Source: UBA8231 sp036011085
Lineage (GTDB): Bacteria > Latescibacterota > UBA2968 > UBA8231
DNA length: 64,000 nt
Direction of reading: 5' to 3'
NCBI GenBank assembly: GCA_036011085.1
Contig: DASCMS010000044.1
Location: 62,001-126,000 of the forward strand
The translations under genes and the position numbers were made by a program. The notes beneath the pieces are model-generated. The model was not told the DNA's origin. It made no database searches and was given only the letters and a program-made list of their open reading frames with translations. Positions 1-9,323 of this stretch are shown piece after piece; positions within the stretch are counted from its first letter, which is position 1; each line of letters starts with the position of its first letter.

Positions 1-690
1 CAGATCGCTGGCCGTGCGGATGTTGTTTCCCGAGCCAACATGGAGAAACCAGCCCTGTTGGATATCCGCCTCCTGGGGGGCCTCCTCGAACCAGCCGGCG
101 TGCAGGCAGTCCGGTACGGGGTAACGCGCCAGAAGATGGCAGGCCAGGTCTTCGAACTGAGCCTGCGGCTTGCCCCTCGTGGGACGCCAGTCCTCCAGAG
201 GGCGGACCCAATAATGATGGTGCCGGGCCAGCTGTGACAGGCCCATGATCACCAGATTGCGGCCGGTCCGAGGAAGCCGCCTTGAGCCCCGTACGCAGAG
301 CAGCAGGCGTCCATGTTTCTCTACATGCAGCAGCAGCCGCAACAGTGCCTCGTGACCGCCATCGACAGTGGCCACCTCGGCGAACAGTCCGGGCACGCGG
401 CTCATGGGCTCGGCCAGCCAGCGATCTGCATAGTCGCCGGCGGCGATGGCCTCGATCAGGCCGGTTCGGTCCACGGGACGGGACTGGTGCCGAAACAGCT
501 CGAGTTCGTCAGTTCGCTCTGCGGCGGACTTGTGCAGATCCATCGACAGGCCGTGTCGGCGACACCAGAGCTTGTAGGCAGAGACGGAGATCAGCCCCAG
601 AGACTGCATGTGAGCATACAACTCGCCGTCGCCGTCAACCTGCATCGCAGGCGCGGGAGAGGCGGAGTAGGTAGCGATAGCAGTCGACAT
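1..690 (-). CDS. PcfJ-like protein, N-terminal part (runs off left edge)
   Basis: The minus strand is open from an ATG at 688-690 to the window edge, 230 codons without a stop, so the C-terminal part lies outside. Residues 1-140 are not distinctive. From about residue 150 the protein resembles the PcfJ-like family of proteobacterial genomes: LARHHHYWVRPLEDW (154-168), CHLLARYPVP (184-193), AGWF, then QQGWFLHVGSGNNIRTA (211-227) ending near the edge. The family is named after PcfJ of a conjugative plasmid, but chromosomal copies have no settled function and I assign none. The gene is divergent from the RapA gene, with 128 bp between the starts. The family call comes from recalled motifs and not from a search. 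Confidence 0.62.
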   Translation of the reverse strand, partial: MSTAIATYSASPAPAMQVDGDGELYAHMQSLGLISVSAYKLWCRRHGLSMDLHKSAAERTDELELFRHQSRPVDRTGLIEAIAAGDYADRWLAEPMSRVPGLFAEVATVDGGHEALLRLLLHVEKHGRLLLCVRGSRRLPRTGRNLVIMGLSQLARHHHYWVRPLEDWRPTRGKPQAQFEDLACHLLARYPVPDCLHAGWFEEAPQEADIQQGWFLHVGSGNNIRTASDL

Positions 691-818
691 TCGTCCGGTC
701 TTCCCGAAAGAGTAGCCTATCATGTCACCAGACCTCTATACCGCCAGAACGTGACCGGCAGGCGGGGATGTTTGCCTACCTTCTATGAACCAACTCCTCA
801 GACGGAGAGATCGAACGC

Positions 819-3584
819 GTGAACATAGCACCCGGCCAGCGCTGGCACAGCCTTACGGAACCAGAACTGGGTCTTGGACTCATCGAAGCTGTCGAACAGC
901 GTCAGGTGGTGATCACTTTTCCAGCGCGTGGTGAAACGCGACGCTACACCATTCAGAATGCACCACTGGCGCGGGCGCAACTGATCGAAGGGCAGAGGGC
1001 ACGGGGGTCGGGAGCCGACTTCCGTATCGAGGAGGTCGTCGCGGATGGCGATCTGCTGAGCTACCGGGGTGAGGGGAAGGAACTGTGCGAGACCGATCTG
1101 GATGCAGGGCTCGACGTGGGCACGCCGGAGAACAGGCTGCGCACTGGACAGGTGGACGCTCCGGAGCTGTTCGACCTGCGTCGGACCGGGCTGGAGATCC
1201 GACACCGCATGCTGGCCTCGCCGACGCGTGGGTTTCTGGGTGGGCGGATCCGCCTCTTCGATCATCAGCTGTCCATCGCCCGCGATGTCTGTGAACGCCA
1301 CCGGGTGCGCGTCCTGCTGGCCGATGAGGTCGGTCTCGGCAAGACGATCGAAGCCCTGCTCGTGCTGCACAGAATGCTGCTGACGGGTCGCGTCGAGAAC
1401 GCGCTCATTCTCGTGCCACCCGCCCTCGTGCATCAGTGGCTGGCCGAAGCCTACCTGCGTTTCAATCTGATTCTGCGCGTCATGGGGGACGACACGTACG
1501 GTGGCGGCACCATCGATCCCGAGAGCGAGGACCTGCCCGAGCAGCTGCTCAATGCGCAGCTGTTCATCTGTCCCCTCGGCACCGATGTGGGCGAGGCCTT
1601 CATCGTATCGCCCTGGAATATCGTCATCGTCGACGAGTCCCATCATCTGCAACCCGGCACGGCCGAGTTCGGTCTCGTCGAACAGCTGGCCGGTCGCGTC
1701 GATCACGTGCTCCTGTTGAGTGCGACGCCCGATCGCGACGGCGAGGAGGCGCACTTTCAACGGCTGGGTCTGCTCGACCCGGCGCGCTTCTGTGACGCCG
1801 AACAGTACCGCCTCGAAGCAGAGGCCTACCGGGAACTGGCCGACACCGCGGAGAAGCTGCAATCCGGGGAGGAGATGGGTGAGGACGATCATGCCGCCTT
1901 ACGGCAGCGTCTTCCAGGGTCCGATGTGGACGAGTTGCTGGCGAGAGTCTCCGAGCGGGAGGCACAGCGGTCTCTGCTTGTCCGGCTCCTCGACCTGCAC
2001 GGCATCGGTCGGGTCATGTTCCGCAACGTGCGGGCCCGGATTCCGGGATTCCCGCGGCGCGTGCCGGCGCCGGCGGAACTGCCTGCAGGCCCCACCGAAC
2101 GCCTGCGCCGAGAGTTTCTCTTCGACATCGGCCAGGATGAGTCCTTCCACCTGACCGGAATCGAGCTCGATCCGAGAACACGCTGGCTTGGCGAGTTTCT
2201 CGACGAGAACAAGGGTGACAAGGTGCTCGTGCTGTGCGCCAACCGGCGCAAGGTGGAGGCTTTTTCCGGTGCCCTGTCGGCGTCCGGCAGGGAGGTGGCA
2301 CGGTTCCACGAGGACATGAGCAACATCGAGCGGGATCGGCAGGCGGCCTGGTTCCTGGAAGAGGAGGGACCGCAGGTCGTGATCAGCTCTGCTATCGGCG
2401 CTGAGGGGCGCAATTTTCAGGTGGCACGGCACCTGGTGCTGCTGGATCTGCCGATGAGCGCCGATCGGCTGGAGCAGTCCATCGGACGCGTCGACCGCAT
2501 CGGCCAGGGAGCCCAGGTACATCTCCACGCCGTGGTGGTGGCAGGTACGCCGCAGGCCCGGTTGCGCCGCTGGTTCGACGAGGCGCTGCAGGTCTTCGAG
2601 CGGCCCTGGCATGGGTCTCCCGCGATCGAGCGTGAGTTTTCCGAACAGCTGCTGGAGGCACTGCTGGCAGACGGGGAGGAGCCACTCGAGGCGCTGATCG
2701 AAAGCGCGCGCCGGCGCAACCAGCAGATCATCGATGAGTTGGAGAACGGCCGCGATCGCCTGCTGGAGCTGACCTCCTTTGACACCGATGCCGCCCACGA
2801 ACTGCAGGGGGCCATCTCCCGCGCCGAGAAGGACACCGAGCTGCAGGACTTCATGATCGAGGCCTTCGAGAGAGGAGGGCTCGACGTCGAATTGATCGGC
2901 CCCCGCAGCTACGCGGTGCGTGTCGGCTCGGAGTACCATCGTCCCTTCCCGGGGTTCCACGGTGAGGAGATGGGGGTCACCTTCGATCGGGCCGTGGGTC
3001 TGGACCATCCCGAGCGCACGCTGCTGACGTGGGATCACCCCATGGTGCGCGACACCGTGGACGGGCTGCTCGACCACGAGACAGGCAATGCCTGCATCGC
3101 CCTGTCATCGGGTGACTCACCCGGCCTGCTTCTCGAGGCCCTGTTCGTTGCCGAGCCGACCATCGACAGCAGCCTGCGCGCCGATCGCTTCCTGCCCCCG
3201 GCGCCGATCCACGTCATCGTCGACATGAGCGGGGAGGAAACAGAACTGGACGCCGGCAACGCTGCAGACCTGCAGTCGGCGGACCCCGGCGTTCTCGACC
3301 TGCCGCAAGTGCACGACCTGCTGCCCGGCATGCTGGAACGGGCCCGGCAGATCGCCGACGACAAAGCCCCCGCCATCGGCGCCCGCGCGCGACGGCAGAT
3401 GCGTCGGGAGTTGGAGCCCGCCGTGGCTCGCCTGCAGGCCCTTGTGGCGACGAATCCCACTGTGAGTGCAGCGGAGCTGGAGGCGGCACAGGCAGAGATG
3501 GATCAGCTCGATCGCGGGTTGCGGGCCCCCCGTGTGCGCCTCGACGGTCTGCGCCTCATTCTCCAACAGGAAGACCCTGCATGA
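819..3584 (+). CDS. rapA: RapA/HepA-type Swi2/Snf2 ATPase
   Basis: This 921-residue protein matches RNA-polymerase-associated RapA (968 aa in E. coli), which uses ATP to recycle stalled RNA polymerase. The N-terminal ~110 residues look like the Tudor-like RNAP-binding part. Motif I DEVGLGKT sits around residues 169-176 (Lys175), motif II is DESH (272-275) and motif III is LLLSATP. The C-terminal helicase lobe has VLVLCANRRKVEAF, SSAIGAEGRNFQ and the motif VI region QSIGRVDRIGQ, followed by the long RapA-specific tail. The start is GTG at 819, with a GGAGA ribosome-binding site about 10 bases upstream. It overlaps the aminotransferase gene by 4 bp (ATGA), so the two are probably co-transcribed. 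Confidence 0.93.
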   Translation: MNIAPGQRWHSLTEPELGLGLIEAVEQRQVVITFPARGETRRYTIQNAPLARAQLIEGQRARGSGADFRIEEVVADGDLLSYRGEGKELCETDLDAGLDVGTPENRLRTGQVDAPELFDLRRTGLEIRHRMLASPTRGFLGGRIRLFDHQLSIARDVCERHRVRVLLADEVGLGKTIEALLVLHRMLLTGRVENALILVPPALVHQWLAEAYLRFNLILRVMGDDTYGGGTIDPESEDLPEQLLNAQLFICPLGTDVGEAFIVSPWNIVIVDESHHLQPGTAEFGLVEQLAGRVDHVLLLSATPDRDGEEAHFQRLGLLDPARFCDAEQYRLEAEAYRELADTAEKLQSGEEMGEDDHAALRQRLPGSDVDELLARVSEREAQRSLLVRLLDLHGIGRVMFRNVRARIPGFPRRVPAPAELPAGPTERLRREFLFDIGQDESFHLTGIELDPRTRWLGEFLDENKGDKVLVLCANRRKVEAFSGALSASGREVARFHEDMSNIERDRQAAWFLEEEGPQVVISSAIGAEGRNFQVARHLVLLDLPMSADRLEQSIGRVDRIGQGAQVHLHAVVVAGTPQARLRRWFDEALQVFERPWHGSPAIEREFSEQLLEALLADGEEPLEALIESARRRNQQIIDELENGRDRLLELTSFDTDAAHELQGAISRAEKDTELQDFMIEAFERGGLDVELIGPRSYAVRVGSEYHRPFPGFHGEEMGVTFDRAVGLDHPERTLLTWDHPMVRDTVDGLLDHETGNACIALSSGDSPGLLLEALFVAEPTIDSSLRADRFLPPAPIHVIVDMSGEETELDAGNAADLQSADPGVLDLPQVHDLLPGMLERARQIADDKAPAIGARARRQMRRELEPAVARLQALVATNPTVSAAELEAAQAEMDQLDRGLRAPRVRLDGLRLILQQEDPA

Positions 3585-4492
3585 CCGAACCTCAGGTCTA
3601 CATCAGAGGCCAGACCGTCCCCGCGTCCCAGGCACACGTGGCCATCTTCGACGCCGCCGTCGTCCTCGGCGCCACGGTCACCGATCTGGCGCGCACCTTC
3701 GCTGGCGAACCCTTCCGCCTCGGCGATCACGTGGACCGCTTCTACCGATCGTGCCGTTACGCCCGTATCGAGCCACCCATAGACAGGGACGAGACCGAGG
3801 GCGTCTGTCGCCAGCTGCTGGCACACAACGGCGCCCTGCTGGAAGCCGGGGCGGAGCAGGCGGTGGTGCTTTTCATCTCTCCCGGGGAGCTGTCCGTGTA
3901 CGCCGGCAGCGCCGGCGGCAGTGACATGACACCCACCTTCTGTATCCACACCTTCCCGCTTCCTTTCCATCTGTGGCGACACTTCTTTGACGAGGGGGCC
4001 CACGTGGTGACACCCTCGGTGCGCCAGGTTCCGGCGGCCTGCGTCGACCCGAAAATCAAGTGTCGCAGCCGCATGCACTGGTGGCTCGCCGACGGCGAGA
4101 CCCATCAGGTCGATCCGCGCGCCGTATCTCTCTGTCTCGATCTGCAGGGCAACGTCACCGAGACGGCGGGCTCGAACTTCCTCATCATGCGGGATGGCGT
4201 CATCATCAGCCCGTCACCGGACCAGATCCTGCGCGGTATCAGCCTGTTGACGGTGATCGAACTGTGCGACGAACTGGGGATCGGTTTCGAGGAGCGTAAC
4301 TTCCAGGTCTACGACGTGGTCAACGCCGACGAGGCATACCTGGCGACGACACCCTACTGTCTGGCACCGGTGACGAAGATCAATGGGATTGATGTCGGTA
4401 CAGGGCAACCCGGGCCCGTGTTCGGGCGGTTGATGGCGGGGTGGAGCAAGCGCGTCGGACTCGACATCGTCAATCAGATCCGCGCCGACTGA
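3581..4492 (+). CDS. Class IV aminotransferase (BCAT / aminodeoxychorismate lyase fold)
   Basis: This is a 303-residue PLP enzyme of fold type IV. The N-terminal part has FDAAVVLGATVTDLARTF and the arginine-rich strand typical of the family. The PLP lysine is expected in DPKIKCRSRMHW (about residues 149-160). The segment NVTETAGSNFLI and the late GISLLTVIELC are standard class IV signatures. It could act on branched-chain amino acids (IlvE), D-amino acids or aminodeoxychorismate; the sequence alone does not decide. The ATG at 3581 overlaps the rapA stop. Its 3' end overlaps the convergent gene at 4470 by 23 bp. Confidence 0.88.
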   Translation: MTEPQVYIRGQTVPASQAHVAIFDAAVVLGATVTDLARTFAGEPFRLGDHVDRFYRSCRYARIEPPIDRDETEGVCRQLLAHNGALLEAGAEQAVVLFISPGELSVYAGSAGGSDMTPTFCIHTFPLPFHLWRHFFDEGAHVVTPSVRQVPAACVDPKIKCRSRMHWWLADGETHQVDPRAVSLCLDLQGNVTETAGSNFLIMRDGVIISPSPDQILRGISLLTVIELCDELGIGFEERNFQVYDVVNADEAYLATTPYCLAPVTKINGIDVGTGQPGPVFGRLMAGWSKRVGLDIVNQIRAD

Positions 4493-6236
4493 AGCGCAAG
4501 GGGCGCGCCGGTTCACCCAGCAGGCCCCCGACGCGGCTGCCGAACTGCTGTTCCAGCCACGGCCGGTCACCGATGCGGCGCAGCACATCCCAGCGCGCCA
4601 GGCGGACGGGGGCTGAGCCCATCTCCCAGACATCCACCGCGTCGGCACCCTGACGGTAGAGGTCGTGAGCCTCGCGCAGCACGCGCCAGGCATCCAGCTC
4701 GCCGAAGGGGACCAGTTCGTCGTTGGCGTCGGCGCCTTCGTCGGTGAAGTAGAGGCCCCACTCATAGCCACGGGGGAACACGGCGTTGTCGTGTTGCCCG
4801 ACGCTGGGAACGATCTGCACCTGCTGGCGTGCCGGTCCCAGCTCGTCGTAGAGGTGTTCGAGAAACATCGGCTTGTACGTGCGACGGAAGGATGGAGAGA
4901 TGACATCGACAAGGCCTTCGCGCGCCCAACGGCCCACGTCGAGTCCAGACAGCCAGTTCTGCGACACCGCCTGCACGAGCTTGCCCGCTTTCAGAATCGA
5001 CCACTCGCCGCTGACCTGTACGGCGATCGGGATGGGCCGTCCCAGGTCGGCGGCGATGGTGTCGGTCTGTGACCGCAGGCGGCGCATGAACTCCGTCAGG
5101 TGATCGCAGCGGAACCGGTACCAGCTTTCTGGAGGATCCTCGCCGGCGAGTGGATCGTCGCCTGTCTCGTCGCGGTAGCGCTGCACCGCATGGGGGGCAA
5201 AGTCCCACAGGGCACCCAGCTCGCAGGTGAGGTTGAGGTGCAGGCAGGCCGGTCCCTTGCGGGCAAGTTCGGCCAGCAGATCGAGCTTGTACTGCTCCCA
5301 GCCTTCGTGGAAGTGGGAGAAGCTGTGGCTGCATACCCGACCGTGACGATCGACGTGACGCCAGGACTGATGCGCCTCGGTAAAGGGAGAATTGAAGTCA
5401 TGGCCGAAGCCACCGGCGTAGTCGCAGGGATAGTCCTGCTGGATGCGGAAGTCGGTCCACAGTTCCAGGTCCCGCGCACGAGCGTAGTCGATCATGACGT
5501 CCACCGGATCCCAGCCGTCGGCAGCCGCCCTCTGCAGGCTCTGTGCACAGCGTCGGTTGTGTTCGGAGTGCAACGAGTCGAGAGGCTGATCCTGGCCCAG
5601 CCAGTAGCCCACCTCGGTCAGGTAGGTGAGACGCATCGTCGTGCAGGTGCAGCCGAAATGAATGCGGCGGAAGTCGGAGTCGACGAAGGGTGCGAGCATG
5701 CCGCGTACGTCGTCCGGTGACCCGGGGGCGTACGCACCGAGCGTCTCGTGACCGTCTATGACGGCGCCCCCTGTGCGGCTTGCCGACGTGTGGGGCGAAT
5801 CCGCCGGGCCTTCGGGCAACAACTCCAGACGCAGGTAGGCCAGACGCGACTGTCGACGATCGGCGCGATTCAGCAACGCCTGAGGCAGGAATTCGAAGGT
5901 GACATCCGTCAGGTCGGCGTCGCCCAGGTGCAGCTCCTCGCCGGAAGAGGCGTCGGTATCCCACCGGACCGAGGTCTCCACTCGACGGAACCACGGCTCG
6001 CGCGGGGCCAGGCGCACACGGAGACCACAAGCACCCTGAAACCCGAGAAACACGCGGTGCCAGCCGCGGGCCGGGCTCGGCAGGCGGGCGGGGCAAGCCT
6101 CACCCGACGTGGCGAATTCCAGCCCGTGTCCGTGGCGACCATCCAGGCACCAGGCAAAGCTCGTGGCCGCCGTGTGGCCTGTGGCACCGCGCAGGTCACA
6201 GATCATGGAATTGCCCGGGGCGGGCCTGTTCTGCAT
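4470..6236 (-). CDS. Conserved protein with glycosyl-hydrolase-like (TIM-barrel) region
   Basis: A protein of about 588 residues with no clear signal peptide. The N-terminal third looks like beta-rich domain sequence (LRVRLAPREPWFRRVETSVRWD). The rest resembles GH10/GHL-type barrels: LWTDFRIQQDYP, HFHEGWEQYKLDLL, LNLTCELGALWDF, PIAVQVSGEW and a late DAVDVWEMGS strand. Glutamates in the strand ends could be catalytic, but no known family signature fixes a substrate. Of two close ATGs (6248, 6236) the second has an AGGT ribosome-binding site at good spacing; 6206 is another option. It is divergent from the SDR gene and overlaps the aminotransferase gene tail to tail by 23 bp. Confidence 0.72.
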   Translation of the reverse strand: MQNRPAPGNSMICDLRGATGHTAATSFAWCLDGRHGHGLEFATSGEACPARLPSPARGWHRVFLGFQGACGLRVRLAPREPWFRRVETSVRWDTDASSGEELHLGDADLTDVTFEFLPQALLNRADRRQSRLAYLRLELLPEGPADSPHTSASRTGGAVIDGHETLGAYAPGSPDDVRGMLAPFVDSDFRRIHFGCTCTTMRLTYLTEVGYWLGQDQPLDSLHSEHNRRCAQSLQRAAADGWDPVDVMIDYARARDLELWTDFRIQQDYPCDYAGGFGHDFNSPFTEAHQSWRHVDRHGRVCSHSFSHFHEGWEQYKLDLLAELARKGPACLHLNLTCELGALWDFAPHAVQRYRDETGDDPLAGEDPPESWYRFRCDHLTEFMRRLRSQTDTIAADLGRPIPIAVQVSGEWSILKAGKLVQAVSQNWLSGLDVGRWAREGLVDVISPSFRRTYKPMFLEHLYDELGPARQQVQIVPSVGQHDNAVFPRGYEWGLYFTDEGADANDELVPFGELDAWRVLREAHDLYRQGADAVDVWEMGSAPVRLARWDVLRRIGDRPWLEQQFGSRVGGLLGEPARPLRFSRRGSD

Positions 6237-6289
6237 GGTTACCTGCATATCGGCAACAGCGGACCATGGATCCCAACGAAAGAACCACC

Positions 6290-7183
6290 ATGAGACTCGA
6301 GGACAAGGTCGCCATCGTTACCGGCGGCGGCCAGGGACTGGGCGGCGCCATGTCGCGGATCTTCGCCCGCGAAGGCGCGAAAGTGGCCATCGCTCAACGT
6401 ACACAAGAAAAGCTGGAACAGACACAGGCTGATATCGAGGCCGCAGGCGGTGACGTGCTGGCCATGGAGGTGGACGTGTCCGTACCGGAGCAGGTAGAGA
6501 GCCTGATGGAAGCCACCGTCGAGCGCTTCGGGGGTCTCGACATCCTGGTCAACAACGCCGGCATCGGCCTGTGGATTCCGGTGGATGAGGTGGGGGAGGC
6601 CGACTACGATCGTGTGATGGACACCAACCTGAAGGGCTTGTGGATGGGGTGCCACTACGCTGTGCCGCACATGAAGGCTCGTGGCGGTGGCGCCATCCTC
6701 AACATCTCTTCCGTGCACGGGATCCAGGGAGGCGAATGCAACACCGTCTACGCGGCGACGAAAGGTGGCATCATCGGCTGCACGAAGGCGCTGGCGGCAG
6801 AGCTGGCGCCCTTCAATATTCGCGTCAACACGATCAGCCCCGGCGCCATCGACGTGTACGATACGCGAGAGCGTACCCTGGCCGGAGTGAAGCCCGAGTT
6901 CCATGCGGAACTGCTGGAACGCTTCGGCGATCAGCTGAACCCGGTTCACCAGTATTTCCAGCCTCTCGATCGGGTGGGTGTACCGGACGACATCGCCTGG
7001 TGCGCCGTCTATCTCGCCTCGGATGAAGCGGGCTTCGTCACGGGGCAGAACATCGCCGTGGATGGTGGCGTGACAACGTACCTGTCCGGTGCCGGTCTGG
7101 AGCGCGAGCGCATCCGTAAGAAGGAGTCCACGACGCAAGAGCTGAAGGCCTTCGTCGAGGCCCACGCGGCGGAGACGGAATGA
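6290..7183 (+). CDS. Short-chain dehydrogenase/reductase (SDR), first gene of a sugar-acid type operon
   Basis: A 297-residue classical SDR. The NAD(P) motif GGGQGLGGAMSRIFA lies near residues 12-26, NNAG near 90, the catalytic Ser in ILNISS, and the YxxxK pair in YAATKGG (about residues 159-165), followed by PFNIRVNTISPG. The family oxidises or reduces an alcohol/ketone on a small substrate; with a DapA-like aldolase and an enolase-superfamily enzyme downstream, a sugar-acid intermediate is likely (inference). The ATG at 6290 follows a purine-rich GAAAGAA site and starts directly with the Rossmann strand MRLEDKVAIVTG; the upstream ATG at 6266 only adds a non-conserved tail. It overlaps the next gene by 4 bp. 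Confidence 0.9.
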   Translation: MRLEDKVAIVTGGGQGLGGAMSRIFAREGAKVAIAQRTQEKLEQTQADIEAAGGDVLAMEVDVSVPEQVESLMEATVERFGGLDILVNNAGIGLWIPVDEVGEADYDRVMDTNLKGLWMGCHYAVPHMKARGGGAILNISSVHGIQGGECNTVYAATKGGIIGCTKALAAELAPFNIRVNTISPGAIDVYDTRERTLAGVKPEFHAELLERFGDQLNPVHQYFQPLDRVGVPDDIAWCAVYLASDEAGFVTGQNIAVDGGVTTYLSGAGLERERIRKKESTTQELKAFVEAHAAETE

Positions 7184-8154
7184 GGTCGCGCAATCGATTC
7201 TGCGAGTGGGTGGTCCTGGTCGCCCTGTCGGCCTCGCAGGCTGGGATCGCCAGGGCCCAGGCCTTTCCTGAAGTGGTCACCCAGCAGACGCGGGCCGACA
7301 GCGAGGCGCTGGCGCGCCTGCAGGCGCCCGGTGTTGTGATCTTCGCCGACGCCGCTGAGACGTCGGCCGGCTTCGATGGTTATCTCGAGGTGAGTGGCCG
7401 GGACGACGGTCGCGTCCAGCGGGTGGTGGATCCAGCCATTGCCCATGGCGGTACCGGCGCCTATCAATTCGACGCTCCCGAGAAGGGGGGCAACTCATCG
7501 GGATCGGGAGCCACGGTGTATTTCGGTCCGGACGGGTACGATGTGGTCTACTTCCGTCGTTACCTGCGCTTCGCCCCCGACTATGACCAGGGCAACCTGA
7601 ATCACACTGGTGGCGGCCTTGCGGGCGTGGCCGGCAGCAACCCCTGGGAGGGTATGGGGAAGGCGGGCATCCGTCCCACGGGCGCCGACCGTTTCACCGC
7701 CAGCCTCGAGCCGTGGAAGGACTGGGGGCGCTATGAGGCGCCCGGGTACTTCTTCATGTATACCTACTGGATGGACATGACGCAGGACCGGGACGGAAAC
7801 TACTGGGGCAACTTCTTCGAGCCGGCGCCGGAACACCGTCTGGTGCCTGAGCGGGATCGCTGGTACTGCCTGGAGCACATGATCCGCGCCAATGACCCCG
7901 AGCAGGCCAACGGCGAGATGGCCGCCTGGATCGACGGCGAGTTACACATCCACGCCACGGGGTTTCGCTGGCGTACGACGGATGCGGTGCGGCTGAAGCG
8001 GGCCCACTTCGGCATCTACATCCACGCGGCGACGAAGGACAACCGGGTCTGGTACGACGACATCGTACTTTCCACCGGATATATCGGTCCCACCGAGGCA
8101 GACGCCGCCAGCGCCGTCCCACCAACCACATGGGGAGCACTGAAGTCACCATGA
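7180..8154 (+). CDS. Secreted polysaccharide-lyase-like (jelly-roll) protein
   Basis: This 324-residue protein has a signal peptide (about residues 1-27, ending ARAQA). The body reads like a beta-jelly-roll lyase of the alginate/glucuronan-lyase type: VVYFRRYLRFAPDYDQGN, GYFFMYTYWMDM, WYCLEHMIRAND, NGEMAAWIDGELHIH, ending FGIYIHAATKDNRVWYDDIVLS. Such folds bind or cleave acidic polysaccharides in the periplasm or outside the cell. The exact family and catalytic residues cannot be fixed by eye, so a binding-only role is possible. It sits between an SDR and an enolase-superfamily gene with 4-bp overlaps on both sides, which ties it to the same pathway. Confidence 0.75.
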   Translation: MRSRNRFCEWVVLVALSASQAGIARAQAFPEVVTQQTRADSEALARLQAPGVVIFADAAETSAGFDGYLEVSGRDDGRVQRVVDPAIAHGGTGAYQFDAPEKGGNSSGSGATVYFGPDGYDVVYFRRYLRFAPDYDQGNLNHTGGGLAGVAGSNPWEGMGKAGIRPTGADRFTASLEPWKDWGRYEAPGYFFMYTYWMDMTQDRDGNYWGNFFEPAPEHRLVPERDRWYCLEHMIRANDPEQANGEMAAWIDGELHIHATGFRWRTTDAVRLKRAHFGIYIHAATKDNRVWYDDIVLSTGYIGPTEADAASAVPPTTWGALKSP

Positions 8155-9308
8155 AGATCACGGATATCGAAGTCATCCCATTCCGCGTGCCGAGGCGGCC
8201 CTTCCGCAACGGTGAGCTCGGTGAGGAGACGACGATCATACAGACGCTGACGCGGATCCACACCGACGAAGGCGCCGAGGGCCTCTATCTGGGGGGCGCC
8301 GGCCACGGCGACCAGGACGGTCTTGCCCCTCACGATCGCGCTGCACTCCGCGGACCGATCCGGCACAGGCTGGTGGGCGAAGACGCCTTCGATCGCGAGA
8401 AATTCTGGCACTGGATGTGGGTGTCGAATACACAGGAGAATCTGCTCAGTGTGGTCGACATGGCCCTGTGGGATCTGCAGGCCCGACTGTATGGTGTACC
8501 GCTGCACAAGCTTCTGGGCAGCTGTCGTGACCGGGTGAAGGCCTACGCCAGCACCTATCCCAACATGGGTTCTCCCGAGGTCTACGGCGACCACGCGGCG
8601 GCCTGCAAAGCCCGCGGCTACCGGCACTACAAGATCCATCCCTACTACTTCTGGGATCCCGCCACCGGCCAACCCGATCCCGGGCGACCCTCGCACATCG
8701 ACTGGGACATCGAGTGCTGCCGTGCCGTACGCGCCGCCGTGGGCGACGACATGGTGCTCAGCTTCGACCCCTGGGGCACGTACCGCACCTATGAAGAGGC
8801 GGTGAAGGTGGGTCGTGAGCTGGAGCGGCTGAATTTCTATTGGTATGAGCATCCGATGAGTGAGTACCGCGTCGGCGCCTACGAGAAGCTCTGCGCCGAG
8901 CTCGACATTCCCATCCTGTCACCGGAGATCGCCGCCGGCTCCATCTACACGCGGGCCGACTGGATCCGCCGCGGCGCGTCCGACATGAGTCGCATCGACG
9001 TGCTGCGCGGCGGGGTCACCGGAGTGCGCAAGATGGCAGCCATCTGCGAGGCTTTCGGAGTGAAGTGTGAGGTCCATATGAGCGGCTTCGCCAATCTGCA
9101 GCTGCTGGGCGCCAGCAGCGAAGACGTATGCGAGTACTACGAGCGCGGATTGCTGGCTCCCGGCGTCGACGAGGAGACACCACTGCCCTATCTGGAAGCC
9201 GTGGCCGATCCTCTCGACGACGACGGCTACGTGACCGTGCCAACCGAGCCGGGCATGGGGTATCGTTTGATCTGGGATTACATCGAAGAGAACAGGATCG
9301 AGGAGTGA
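8151..9308 (+). CDS. Mandelate racemase / muconate lactonizing (enolase superfamily) enzyme
   Basis: A 385-residue protein with the N-terminal capping domain (MKITDIEVIPFRV) and C-terminal barrel. Candidate catalytic and metal residues are Lys in HYKIHPYYF, Asp in LSFDPWGT, Glu in FYWYEHPM, Glu in LSPEIAAGS and His in CEVHMSGF. The superfamily abstracts the proton alpha to a carboxylate, giving sugar-acid dehydration or racemisation. The substrate is unknown. The start at 8151 overlaps the previous stop (ATGA); an upstream ATG at 8130 would add only seven unconserved residues. A heme-protein gene follows at once. Confidence 0.9.
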   Translation: MKITDIEVIPFRVPRRPFRNGELGEETTIIQTLTRIHTDEGAEGLYLGGAGHGDQDGLAPHDRAALRGPIRHRLVGEDAFDREKFWHWMWVSNTQENLLSVVDMALWDLQARLYGVPLHKLLGSCRDRVKAYASTYPNMGSPEVYGDHAAACKARGYRHYKIHPYYFWDPATGQPDPGRPSHIDWDIECCRAVRAAVGDDMVLSFDPWGTYRTYEEAVKVGRELERLNFYWYEHPMSEYRVGAYEKLCAELDIPILSPEIAAGSIYTRADWIRRGASDMSRIDVLRGGVTGVRKMAAICEAFGVKCEVHMSGFANLQLLGASSEDVCEYYERGLLAPGVDEETPLPYLEAVADPLDDDGYVTVPTEPGMGYRLIWDYIEENRIEE

Positions 9309-9323
9309 GAGAAATGCGCATGC

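Noticed and set aside
798..3077. Long minus-strand frames (798-1892 and 1899-3077) under rapA
   Set aside because: They are antisense to conserved helicase motifs and encode Arg/Gln-rich sequence without domains.
6239..7165. 308-codon minus-strand frame under the SDR gene
   Set aside because: The SDR motifs on the plus strand are unambiguous; the minus frame has no start signal or domain.
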